Below are positions 7,623 to 12,984 of a stretch of DNA of 12,984 nt, piece by piece; position 1 is the stretch's first letter; every line of letters starts with the position of its first letter. Both the position numbers and the translations under genes were made by a program. This DNA comes from UKL13-2 sp043793345 (GTDB taxonomy: Bacteria; Pseudomonadota; Gammaproteobacteria; Burkholderiales; Usitatibacteraceae): positions 1 to 12,984 of the forward strand of contig JAYVXF010000253.1 of the NCBI GenBank assembly GCA_043793345.1. Reading direction: 5' to 3'. The notes under the pieces are model-generated. The model saw only the letters and a list, made by a program, of their open reading frames with translations, ran no database searches and was not told the origin of the DNA.

Positions 7623-8392
7623 GCTTTTCCATCTTGGTACTGGGTATTCTCCGACGAACGTGAGAGCAGACGGCGCGCAGTGCGTAGTTTGGCGCGCATG
7701 CCAACGAAGGCTCTTGTGCGCATCGTGAACAGATTGCTGAGATCTGGCTTGTTGCGCCAGTAGTACATATCGAGACGCTCCAACTCCAGCATATTGCTCA
7801 GAGGTTCGGCATAACCCAGATTCACGCCGCACGCGACGCGAAAATGCCGCAGTGCCATTGCGCGAGTGGCTTCGTCGCATGCACCATACGGGTAGGCAAA
7901 CGTTTCAATCGGTTCACCCAACGCGGTTTCGATGGCTCGTTTGCTTTCGACCATTTCCGCTTCCGCGTCGGTGACCGGTAATTGCGTCAGAACAGGATGG
8001 CTTTGGCTATGGGCTCCAAATCGCGTACCCGCGACGTGAAGCGCCTTTATTTCGTCCCAACCCAGCAATGGTTGACGCGCTACACCGACCGGTTGGGTGA
8101 GCCATCCGTTGTCACGACCGCAGTGAGCCGTTACCAAAAATACCGTCGCCGGAAACTTGTAATGTGCCAGTACCGACGCCGCATGCTCGCGAAAATTGCG
8201 AAAACCATCATCAAACGTGATGGCCACCGCCGCCTGACCCGCGTCGAGCAGGCGTGGAACCTCATCCAGAGCCACTACACGCGTACCCGTTCGCGCAAGG
8301 CTTTTCATTTGTGCCGCAAACACGTGCGGTGCCACCGATATGACAGAGCCGCTTTCGTCCAGCGAGTGATAGGTAAGAATCGCCACACTCAT
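7619..8392 (-). CDS. NodB-type polysaccharide deacetylase (CE4)
   Basis: A 257-residue carbohydrate esterase family 4 protein that should remove N- or O-acetyl groups from a saccharide using a metal ion. Motif 1 is T59-F-D61-D62-G, with D61 the expected base and D62 a metal ligand. Motif 2 is H128-S-Q-S-H132-P, giving the other two metal ligands. Motif 3 is FAYPYG (165-170). The start MSVAILTYHSLDE is directly the first strand of the barrel, so there is no signal peptide or membrane helix. The enzyme is therefore predicted to be cytosolic, unlike the many exported CE4 enzymes. The start ATG overlaps the preceding GT2 stop (ATGA) and follows AGGG by 8 nt. Lying between two GT2 genes, it may deacetylate an amino sugar or lipid-linked intermediate. 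The C-terminal 50 residues are basic and may touch membrane. Confidence 0.88.
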   Translation of the reverse strand: MSVAILTYHSLDESGSVISVAPHVFAAQMKSLARTGTRVVALDEVPRLLDAGQAAVAITFDDGFRNFREHAASVLAHYKFPATVFLVTAHCGRDNGWLTQPVGVARQPLLGWDEIKALHVAGTRFGAHSQSHPVLTQLPVTDAEAEMVESKRAIETALGEPIETFAYPYGACDEATRAMALRHFRVACGVNLGYAEPLSNMLELERLDMYYWRNKPDLSNLFTMRTRAFVGMRAKLRTARRLLSRSSENTQYQDGKA

Positions 8393-9261
8393 CGCATCGA
8401 CCCTCTCGCGTAACCCATCGCCTCACCGCAAGCCCAGGCGAAAAAAAATGCCGCCACCAATGGAAATGCCGCAATGAATTTTGCTTGGTGGCGACCTTTG
8501 CCCAGCACGCGACGAGCCGTGCGCTGCAGCAGAACGAACGGTATCAACGGCGAGGCAATCAACATCAATACTCGCGTGGCGGGTGACAAGGTTGAAGCGC
8601 GCCAGGAACCGTACTTTTGACCGTGAAGAAATCGCTGCTTCATGAATTCTGGAAAATTGTAGGAGTGGCGATGGCGAACCAGCATTGCCGGCGCAACCCT
8701 CAACGCCTGGCCCTCCTGCGCCAATGCGCGGTGCAATTGTGGCTCCCAGAAACCGTCACGCCACTGCGCTTCGTGCCGGAACAGGGACACCCGCTTATAC
8801 GAGGCATTGTCGGCCGCGATGTCATCCACTTCGCCGGCAACCATCGGCGGCATGAAACGGTTGTACCGACAGAAACACACGGCCCAATCGACAACGCCGC
8901 TTTTGGTGTCCCCGTCGATTGCGCCACCGACGCCGGCTGCGGTTTCAATATGTGCATCCAGCACCTGTTTGATCCAGTCGCTTGCCGGTATGCAGTGCGC
9001 CGTTGTCAGGGCAACGATCTTTCCTTTGCTTTGCCGTATCCCTGCAGACCACAATTCGTTTATCAGTGCGTCGCGAGGCCGCGTCATCATCTGCACCTGC
9101 GGAAAATTGTTTCGCACGATGTCGGCACTGCCATCGTCGGAATTGTCCACGACAATCAATTCGATTCCCGCATCGGCCTGCTGTACCAGGCAACCAAGAC
9201 AGTCGCGGATACTGGCGGATGCGTTGCAACTGGCGACGATGATGGACAACGCTACGTTCAC
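8389..9261 (-). CDS. Glycosyltransferase family 2 (GT-A), complete paralogue A
   Basis: A 290-residue GT2 protein. Strand 1 is LSIIVASCNAS and strand 2 ends VVDNSDDGSADIV (37-49), the normal nucleotide-binding acidic site. The following acidic motif, ED-H in its paralogue, is T86-T-A-H-C-I-P here (86-92), with no Asp or Glu. DWAVCFCRYNRF (125-136), DNASYKRVSL (151-160) and WEPQLHRALAQEG (172-184) follow in family order. The C terminus is hydrophobic (about 230-285) and ends W276-x2-G-E280-x2-G-Y. The start is GTG at 9261, overlapping the oxidoreductase stop (GTGA); no strong Shine-Dalgarno is seen, consistent with translational coupling. It probably adds one residue to the glycan, but with the altered motif it could have changed metal use or reduced activity. 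Confidence 0.83.
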   Translation of the reverse strand: MNVALSIIVASCNASASIRDCLGCLVQQADAGIELIVVDNSDDGSADIVRNNFPQVQMMTRPRDALINELWSAGIRQSKGKIVALTTAHCIPASDWIKQVLDAHIETAAGVGGAIDGDTKSGVVDWAVCFCRYNRFMPPMVAGEVDDIAADNASYKRVSLFRHEAQWRDGFWEPQLHRALAQEGQALRVAPAMLVRHRHSYNFPEFMKQRFLHGQKYGSWRASTLSPATRVLMLIASPLIPFVLLQRTARRVLGKGRHQAKFIAAFPLVAAFFFAWACGEAMGYARGSMR

Positions 9262-10334
9262 GACGCAAATGTTGCAATGTTGACGGTTTCACCGCGTCGC
9301 GCGGATTCGTATCCGCCGAAGACGGTGCGCGTAAGCTGGCGTGCATGATTCAAGGCGTCGAATGAGGCGCGTCCGGCGCGGATTTCGGAAATCAATGCTT
9401 TCAGCACTCTGGCCGTGGCCATCGGACGCGCCTCAACTTTGTCGCACGCCAGTAGCCGGGAACGACCACCCTGCTCTACCCGCGCCTCGCCACCCTTGAC
9501 GAAACTGGTGCGAAATACCGGGCGCCCCACCTCTCCGGACCACTCCACCGTCGCCCTTGCAACGCCACCGAATGATAGTCTTAGCGACGCTTCCTCGCAG
9601 TCAATGCGCATTTCCAGATAACGTCGCGGTGCACGACTGACCCGATTCAACATCAGCGTGGCCAGACACTCGCCAGGATAGCGTAGTGTTGCCTGTACCA
9701 GCACGTCTGCGTCGGTATCCTTGCGCACCTTGGGAATGTGCGCCGTTATTGTCTGCGCATGGCCATCGAAAAAATAGGAAAACAGATCCAGCGTATGGCT
9801 CCCGAATTCATTCAATGTCGATTGAACGAGTGTCGAGCGCCAGTTTGTTTCCTTGTAGGGCGGATAGAACATTTGCTGCCAGGCTTGAATCAAAAACGGG
9901 CGACCGAAATCACCGCGCGTCAGTGCCTGCTTGGTTTTCATGTAGGTATCGAGATAGCGATACTCGTGATTCACGGCCACGATGCGGCCAGCCTTTTTGG
10001 CTGCATTTACTACGTCATCCGCTTCATCGATCCGGGTGACGAAGGGTTTTTCGCACAAAACATGCGCCCCGAATTTCAAAGCGAGCAAACACATGTCACG
10101 GTGCGTGTCCGGCGGCGTGGCAATGATCACCAGCTCCGGAGTTTCGCGTTCAAGCATGGTCAATGCATCCGCGTAAGTGATAGGCACGCCTTGCTGCTCG
10201 GCCCACCGGCGACGTTCCGGGCGGGGGTCGCAGGCGGCGACCAGATCCAGCTCAGGTAGGGCCGCGCATGCGCGCAAGTGGATGTCTTCAACGACCAGAC
10301 CCAGCCCGAAAAGCGCAGTGCGCATCCTGCTCAT
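9258..10334 (-). CDS. Gfo/Idh/MocA family NAD(P)-dependent oxidoreductase
   Basis: A 358-residue protein of usual family length. The N-terminal Rossmann fold has ALFGLGLV (7-14, G-x-G), D36 after strand 2, and IATPPDTH (71-78). The signature E95-K-P-F of the catalytic Lys motif follows CEKPF, and VNHEYRY (121-127) is the conserved second-domain entrance. The C-terminal domain has EFGSH180TLD183L, with His and Asp in the position of the catalytic residues of WlbA-like sugar dehydrogenases. In glycan loci these enzymes oxidise or reduce NDP-sugars (for example to 3-keto or uronic forms), but the substrate cannot be read from sequence. The start is ATG at 10334, 8 nt after GGAG; it is the first gene of the nine-gene unit, with 199 nt between it and the methyltransferase upstream. 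Confidence 0.88.
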   Translation of the reverse strand: MSRMRTALFGLGLVVEDIHLRACAALPELDLVAACDPRPERRRWAEQQGVPITYADALTMLERETPELVIIATPPDTHRDMCLLALKFGAHVLCEKPFVTRIDEADDVVNAAKKAGRIVAVNHEYRYLDTYMKTKQALTRGDFGRPFLIQAWQQMFYPPYKETNWRSTLVQSTLNEFGSHTLDLFSYFFDGHAQTITAHIPKVRKDTDADVLVQATLRYPGECLATLMLNRVSRAPRRYLEMRIDCEEASLRLSFGGVARATVEWSGEVGRPVFRTSFVKGGEARVEQGGRSRLLACDKVEARPMATARVLKALISEIRAGRASFDALNHARQLTRTVFGGYESARRGETVNIATFAS

Positions 10335-10436
10335 CAGATAATCTCCGTGCGATTTTGTGTATTGAACCAGAAATATCGAAACATAAAATGGCGTCTTGAT
10401 TCCGCATGGCAGCGTTGCTCGTCGTTACCATCGTCC

Positions 10437-10502
10437 CCGCTATGTCGCCTTCCCGCGCCTGCCCTGAAAAAAACCATTCCTTTTATTGAGTTCCGCTATG
10501 TC
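10437..10502. repeat. Direct repeat of CCGCTATGTC upstream of the operon
   Basis: The 10-mer CCGCTATGTC occurs at 10437-10446 and again at 10493-10502, in the same orientation, 56 nt apart. Both are in the 199-nt space ahead of the oxidoreductase start. They could be binding sites for an operon regulator. By chance such a pair has only a low-percent likelihood in a region this size, so the call is suggestive, not firm. Confidence 0.3.
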
Positions 10503-10533
10503 TGATTCACGAAACCAACCCAAGGCGAAGGGA

Positions 10534-11475
10534 TTAATTTGTGCTGGGTTTTCTAGCATGCAGCAGTAGCACGCCAACCGGATAGACGAGCTCGCCGCCG
10601 CGCGTCAAGACCTGATCGCAGGATGACATAAATGCCTCCCGCAAAGTATTAACCTGACCCCGGGAAGCTTCGTTAATTCGTTTTCTGGCCAAGCTCGAAA
10701 AAGTTCGCTGCAACTCCCAAAATTCTTCAGCTGATTTGATCGGGTGATTGTATCCAATCCATTCGGAAACAATATCTGCAAAGCCTGCCTGTCGTGCAAG
10801 CGACTGCACGGGGTCGGCTCGTCCGTGGCTATGACCCGCCAACGCCGATTGTTCATCGGCATGGTTCGTGGGAAGATATTTTTCGACCATCGCGTCGAGA
10901 AATGCCGGCGCGACAAGTTCCTGTCCCATGCGACGACGCAACAACTTGGGCAGCATTTGCATGGCGTGAATCAGACCAACGGGTGTCGCCATGGAGGGGC
11001 GACTGCCCAATGCCAGGACAAGTTGGCTACCGGGCTTGAGCACGCGCAGCATTTCGCGCAATGCGGCCACCGGGCTGGGGAAATGCAACAGCGCAAACAA
11101 GGACAGCACCGAATCGAATGTGGCGTCTTCAAATTGCAACGCTTCGGCATCCATGCTTCGCCAGGTAATTCGCGATCCCGCGCCATCCAACGAGGCAAGG
11201 CGCTCTGCGGTAGCCAACATGCCTGCCGACAAGTCGATCGCCGTCACGCGACCCACTGCGCCCAGTTGTCGCGCGGCCTCCAGCGCGACGATACCTGTGC
11301 CTGTGCCAACATCGAGCACATGGTCGGTCGGTTTGAGCGCGGCCATATTTACCATGCGCTCGGCGATGGGTTGGGAGAATCGCGCCGTAAATCGGGCAAA
11401 GCTCTCGCTTACCGCATCGTAACTTCCGGCGTCGCGTTGCTTGAATACATCGGAAGCTTGGACAATGTTGTTCAT
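10534..11475 (-). CDS. Class I SAM-dependent methyltransferase
   Basis: A 313-residue Rossmann methyltransferase. Motif I is VLDVGTGTG (53-61), D81 ends strand 2 (VTAIDLSAGML), motif II has DA near 109-110, FDSVLSLFALLHF (120-132) is strand 4, and LRVLKPGSQLVL (143-154) is the family motif before strand 5. These are UbiE/Coq5-style features, but the substrate is not determined; the small molecule could be a lipid, a sugar or a quinone precursor. The start is ATG at 11475, before MNNIVQASDVF; a TTG 18 codons upstream lacks a Shine-Dalgarno. It is separated from the glycan operon by 199 nt and from the small membrane gene by 158 nt, so its membership in the glycan pathway is uncertain. Confidence 0.8.
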   Translation of the reverse strand: MNNIVQASDVFKQRDAGSYDAVSESFARFTARFSQPIAERMVNMAALKPTDHVLDVGTGTGIVALEAARQLGAVGRVTAIDLSAGMLATAERLASLDGAGSRITWRSMDAEALQFEDATFDSVLSLFALLHFPSPVAALREMLRVLKPGSQLVLALGSRPSMATPVGLIHAMQMLPKLLRRRMGQELVAPAFLDAMVEKYLPTNHADEQSALAGHSHGRADPVQSLARQAGFADIVSEWIGYNHPIKSAEEFWELQRTFSSLARKRINEASRGQVNTLREAFMSSCDQVLTRGGELVYPVGVLLLHARKPSTN

Positions 11476-11633
11476 CGGTCTCGGCTCAAAAATGGTCGTC
11501 CAGGAAACACAGCGAGCAACAATGGGCAAGGGTCAGTGGCAGGCATCTACGCTTTAACCAACAACATGACGCAAAACCCAAGTTTGCCCGAGTCGCGGTC
11601 GCGAGGATGACTTATTCAACCAAGGCGTGCAAC

Positions 11634-11951
11634 TCACGCCTTCGCGCGCAACGTTTTTTTGTCCACCACCCAGTTGTAGATACGCGCATAAGTATAGCCA
11701 AGGCAGTAGCCGAGGACGAAACCGTACACCAGCCCGATGAAGCTGCCGCCCCAGGTGACGCTGTATCCGATGAAATACTGTCCCAGTAGTGCCAAATGCG
11801 GCCCGACCGTCTCGCCGCCCTTGAGTACCAGCCAGATCGTGACAATAAACAATCCCACGCCGACGAACAAGCCGGTGCTAACGCCTTGAACCACCGCGTT
11901 CAGATACAACAAACGGGTTTGAATAATCGTATTTTCGTTTTCGCTCGTCAT
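11634..11951 (-). CDS. Small two-helix membrane protein of unknown function
   Basis: 105 residues from the chosen ATG (11951), which follows AGGA by 8 nt; an in-frame ATG 11 codons upstream (11984) with a weaker GGGA is an alternative. Helix 1 covers about residues 22-44 and helix 2 about 64-87, joined by KGGETVGPHLALLGQYF. The second helix is Gly-rich (GGSFIGLVYGFVLGYCLGY). The N terminus is polar and the C terminus basic (DKKTLRAKA). From memory it resembles a conserved bacterial family of small membrane proteins with a GPH-x3-L/Q-F-x-G-Y-S core; I know of no assigned function. There is no signal peptide beyond the helices. The gene follows an IS3-type scrap and a candidate promoter. Confidence 0.65.
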   Translation of the reverse strand: MTSENENTIIQTRLLYLNAVVQGVSTGLFVGVGLFIVTIWLVLKGGETVGPHLALLGQYFIGYSVTWGGSFIGLVYGFVLGYCLGYTYARIYNWVVDKKTLRAKA

Positions 11952-12015
11952 AGGCTCTATCCTGTCTTGGTTACCGGCTGTCATGGTTTTGTTCCCGTTA
12001 AGTGAGTTGACCTGT

Positions 12016-12052
12016 TTGTCCGAACAGTAAGCCCGCCGCTGTAAACGGACAA
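12016..12052. repeat. Imperfect inverted repeat (dyad) upstream of the small membrane gene
   Basis: TTGTCCG at 12016-12022 and CGGACAA at 12046-12052 are exact reverse complements. Inside them ACAG (12024-12027) and CTGT (12039-12042) also pair, making an 11-bp interrupted stem around an 11-nt loop. It overlaps the proposed promoter on the minus strand, so it could be an operator or a transcript hairpin. It may alternatively derive from the end of the IS fragment just upstream. Confidence 0.5.
12024..12052 (-). promoter_or_regulatory. Candidate sigma70-type promoter for the small membrane gene
   Basis: On the minus strand TTGTCC (12052-12047) and TACTGT (12029-12024) are separated by 17 nt. 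The -35 box matches TTGACA at four positions and the -10 box keeps the key TA and final T. Transcription would start about 65 nt before the ATG at 11951. The match is moderate and no experiment supports it. Confidence 0.35.
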
Positions 12053-12082
12053 CTTCCGTAGTTTGGCCGCCCACATGAACAT

Positions 12083-12175
12083 CTTGGTGGTGAAGTAAGC
12101 CTCATCGGATGCACTGCCGTCAAGTGAGGAATGTAGCCTACAACGACTGTAAAAGCGTCGGGCGTGTCCGATCAA
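12083..12175 (-). pseudogene. IS3-family transposase (OrfB) C-terminal remnant
   Basis: Minus-strand translation of this stretch gives IGHARRFYSRCRLHSSLDG followed by SASDEAYF. That matches the C-terminal end of IS3-family OrfB transposases, whose usual form is FYN-x-RRPHSSLDG-x-TPDEAYF. Only about 30 codons are recognisable; there is no D-D-E core and no start, so the piece is a dead scrap. The frame is open from about 12193 to 11981, but residues after AYFTTK do not look like transposase. The following GGACAAACAGGTCAACTC near 12004-12021 may be a former terminal repeat, which I infer from memory of IS3 ends. It lies between a GT2 gene and the small membrane gene, suggesting an insertion split or remodelled this locus. 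Confidence 0.6.
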
Positions 12176-12197
12176 ATCCGCAGCCCGCCCATTTCAT

Positions 12198-12984
12198 TCA
12201 CGTCCAGCGGACGCCACTATACCCCGTGCCGAATAACGAGCCGATCGCTTCGCCAGCGGACCATGCGCCGAGCAAGAGCAACAAGGCCGGCAGTGCGCCC
12301 CACATTTCGGTCGTTTTCCCGCCCGCAGCGGCTCCGCGGGCGATCCGGCTCAACAGGACGGCGGGCACTGCAGGCGCAAGCGCACAGCGGGCGAAGCGTG
12401 GAAACAAGCCCTGATCCTGGACGCGTCCACTTCCGAAAAGACGACCGTGCTGATATTGTGCACTTATCGCGTTCGCCAGTGAGCGTTTGTTTTCGTCGAA
12501 CATCAACGCGCCCGGTAGGTGCCAGAAGCGGTCGCCGCGAGCCCGCAGCCGCGCGTGCACCTGCACCTCGAACAAGCCCTCGGCATCAGGTGGCAGGGCA
12601 CCACGAAGGCGATCGGCGTCATAGGCGACGTTGATGGACGGCAGGTCGGCAACCTCGCCTTCCGGCTCGCGCCGAAAAAAGCGACCATACTCCGCAAAGG
12701 TGAGAGCCCAATCTGCGGCGCTACCGGCACGACGCGTGATCGGGCCGCCTAGTACCGATGCATTCACGCGTTCGCGCGCATTGAGCAACGTCTCGGCCCA
12801 CCCTCCGGCGGGTGCGCAGAAGTCCTCGGTCAGCGCGATGAGTGGCGCGGTCGCGGCGCGCACGCCAGCGAGTCGCATTGCCGGCACGGTCGACCCTGGA
12901 GCGCACTGAACGATGCGCGTGCCCGGCTCCCGTACTTGTGCGTCGGGTCGCGCCGTCGCGAGCAATAGCTCGACAACACCAGTT
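12198..12984 (-). CDS. Glycosyltransferase family 2 (GT-A), partial, paralogue C
   Basis: The 5' end lies beyond the right edge; about 261 codons are present. The reading frame is open to base 12984 (VVELLLATARPDAQVREPG), so the apparent TTG start at 12965 is not real. Motifs in order: LTEDFCAPAGGW, the acidic ED motif; then VLGGPITRRAG, DWALTFAEYGRFF, INVAYDADRL and FEVQVHARLRARGD, and a hydrophobic end W-x2-G-E-x2-G. These align with both complete GT2s in the nine-gene unit, so the three are paralogues, but it is Ala/Arg-richer than they are. The ED motif is kept. Its presence suggests that the glycan locus extends to the right of the window. The stop TGA is at 12200-12198, beside the transposase scrap. 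Confidence 0.82.
   Translation of the reverse strand, partial: TGVVELLLATARPDAQVREPGTRIVQCAPGSTVPAMRLAGVRAATAPLIALTEDFCAPAGGWAETLLNARERVNASVLGGPITRRAGSAADWALTFAEYGRFFRREPEGEVADLPSINVAYDADRLRGALPPDAEGLFEVQVHARLRARGDRFWHLPGALMFDENKRSLANAISAQYQHGRLFGSGRVQDQGLFPRFARCALAPAVPAVLLSRIARGAAAGGKTTEMWGALPALLLLLGAWSAGEAIGSLFGTGYSGVRWT

Noticed and set aside
7623..7880. 86-codon N-terminal extension of GT2 paralogue B
   Set aside because: It lies inside the deacetylase gene in another frame; the ATGA-overlap start at 7622 begins the GT2 fold directly.
8617..9348. 243-codon open frame on the plus strand
   Set aside because: Antisense to the GT2 and oxidoreductase genes, with no motif and no good ribosome site.
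10465..10475. Run of seven A (T on the minus strand) after the methyltransferase as a terminator
   Set aside because: No stem of useful length precedes the T-run on the minus strand.
10744..11610. 288-codon open frame on the plus strand
   Set aside because: It is antisense to the methyltransferase, which has clear SAM-binding motifs; the plus-strand product is rich in His, Gln and Arg and has no recognisable fold.
1..12984. CRISPR array, tRNA, rRNA, phage genes, toxin-antitoxin pairs or defence genes
   Set aside because: No regularly spaced repeats, no RNA gene features and no matching protein motifs were seen; methyltransferase and glycosyltransferases do not form a recognisable defence set.

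Overview
The window reads as part of the chromosome of a Gram-negative proteobacterium, most likely beta- or gammaproteobacterial. The evidence is protein style, moderately high GC, Shine-Dalgarno-led genes packed end to start, an IS3-type transposase scrap and a DUF4331 secreted protein. No rRNA, tRNA or housekeeping marker is present, so the genus cannot be fixed. Every supported gene lies on the minus strand, so transcription runs from high to low coordinates.

Upstream block (12984 to 10534): a family 2 glycosyltransferase cut by the window edge (12984-12198); a short stretch with an IS3-family transposase C-terminal remnant and a dyad overlapping a possible promoter (about 12175-12016); a small two-helix membrane protein (11951-11634); and a class I SAM-dependent methyltransferase (11475-10534).

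Main block (10334 to 618): nine genes in one tight unit, six of the eight junctions overlapping by 1 or 4 nt and the others separated by 11 and 34 nt. In order: Gfo/Idh/MocA oxidoreductase, GT2, NodB-type deacetylase, GT2, extended-SDR epimerase/dehydratase, GT4, GT4, ferric-reductase-like heme membrane protein, and GT-C (ArnT/PMT-like) integral-membrane glycosyltransferase. The contents fit synthesis and tailoring of a surface glycan (exopolysaccharide, O-antigen-like or glycolipid): two sugar-nucleotide-type dehydrogenases, four cytosolic transferases, one deacetylase and one transferase that should use a lipid-linked donor. No initiating phosphoglycosyltransferase, flippase, polymerase or export gene is visible, so the rest of the locus probably lies beyond 12984. 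The partial GT2 there is a paralogue of the two GT2s in the block, which supports this.

Downstream block (617 to 1): a 275-nt gap with a weak terminator-like hairpin, then the first 114 codons of a secreted DUF4331 protein running off the left edge.

I did not find a clear novel defence or mobile system. The most notable points are the heme-type redox membrane protein inside a glycan operon, the three GT2 paralogues with a shared C-terminal W-x2-G-E-x2-G tail and unequal retention of acidic GT-A motifs, the apparently cytosolic deacetylase, and the SDR whose YxxxK lysine is arginine.
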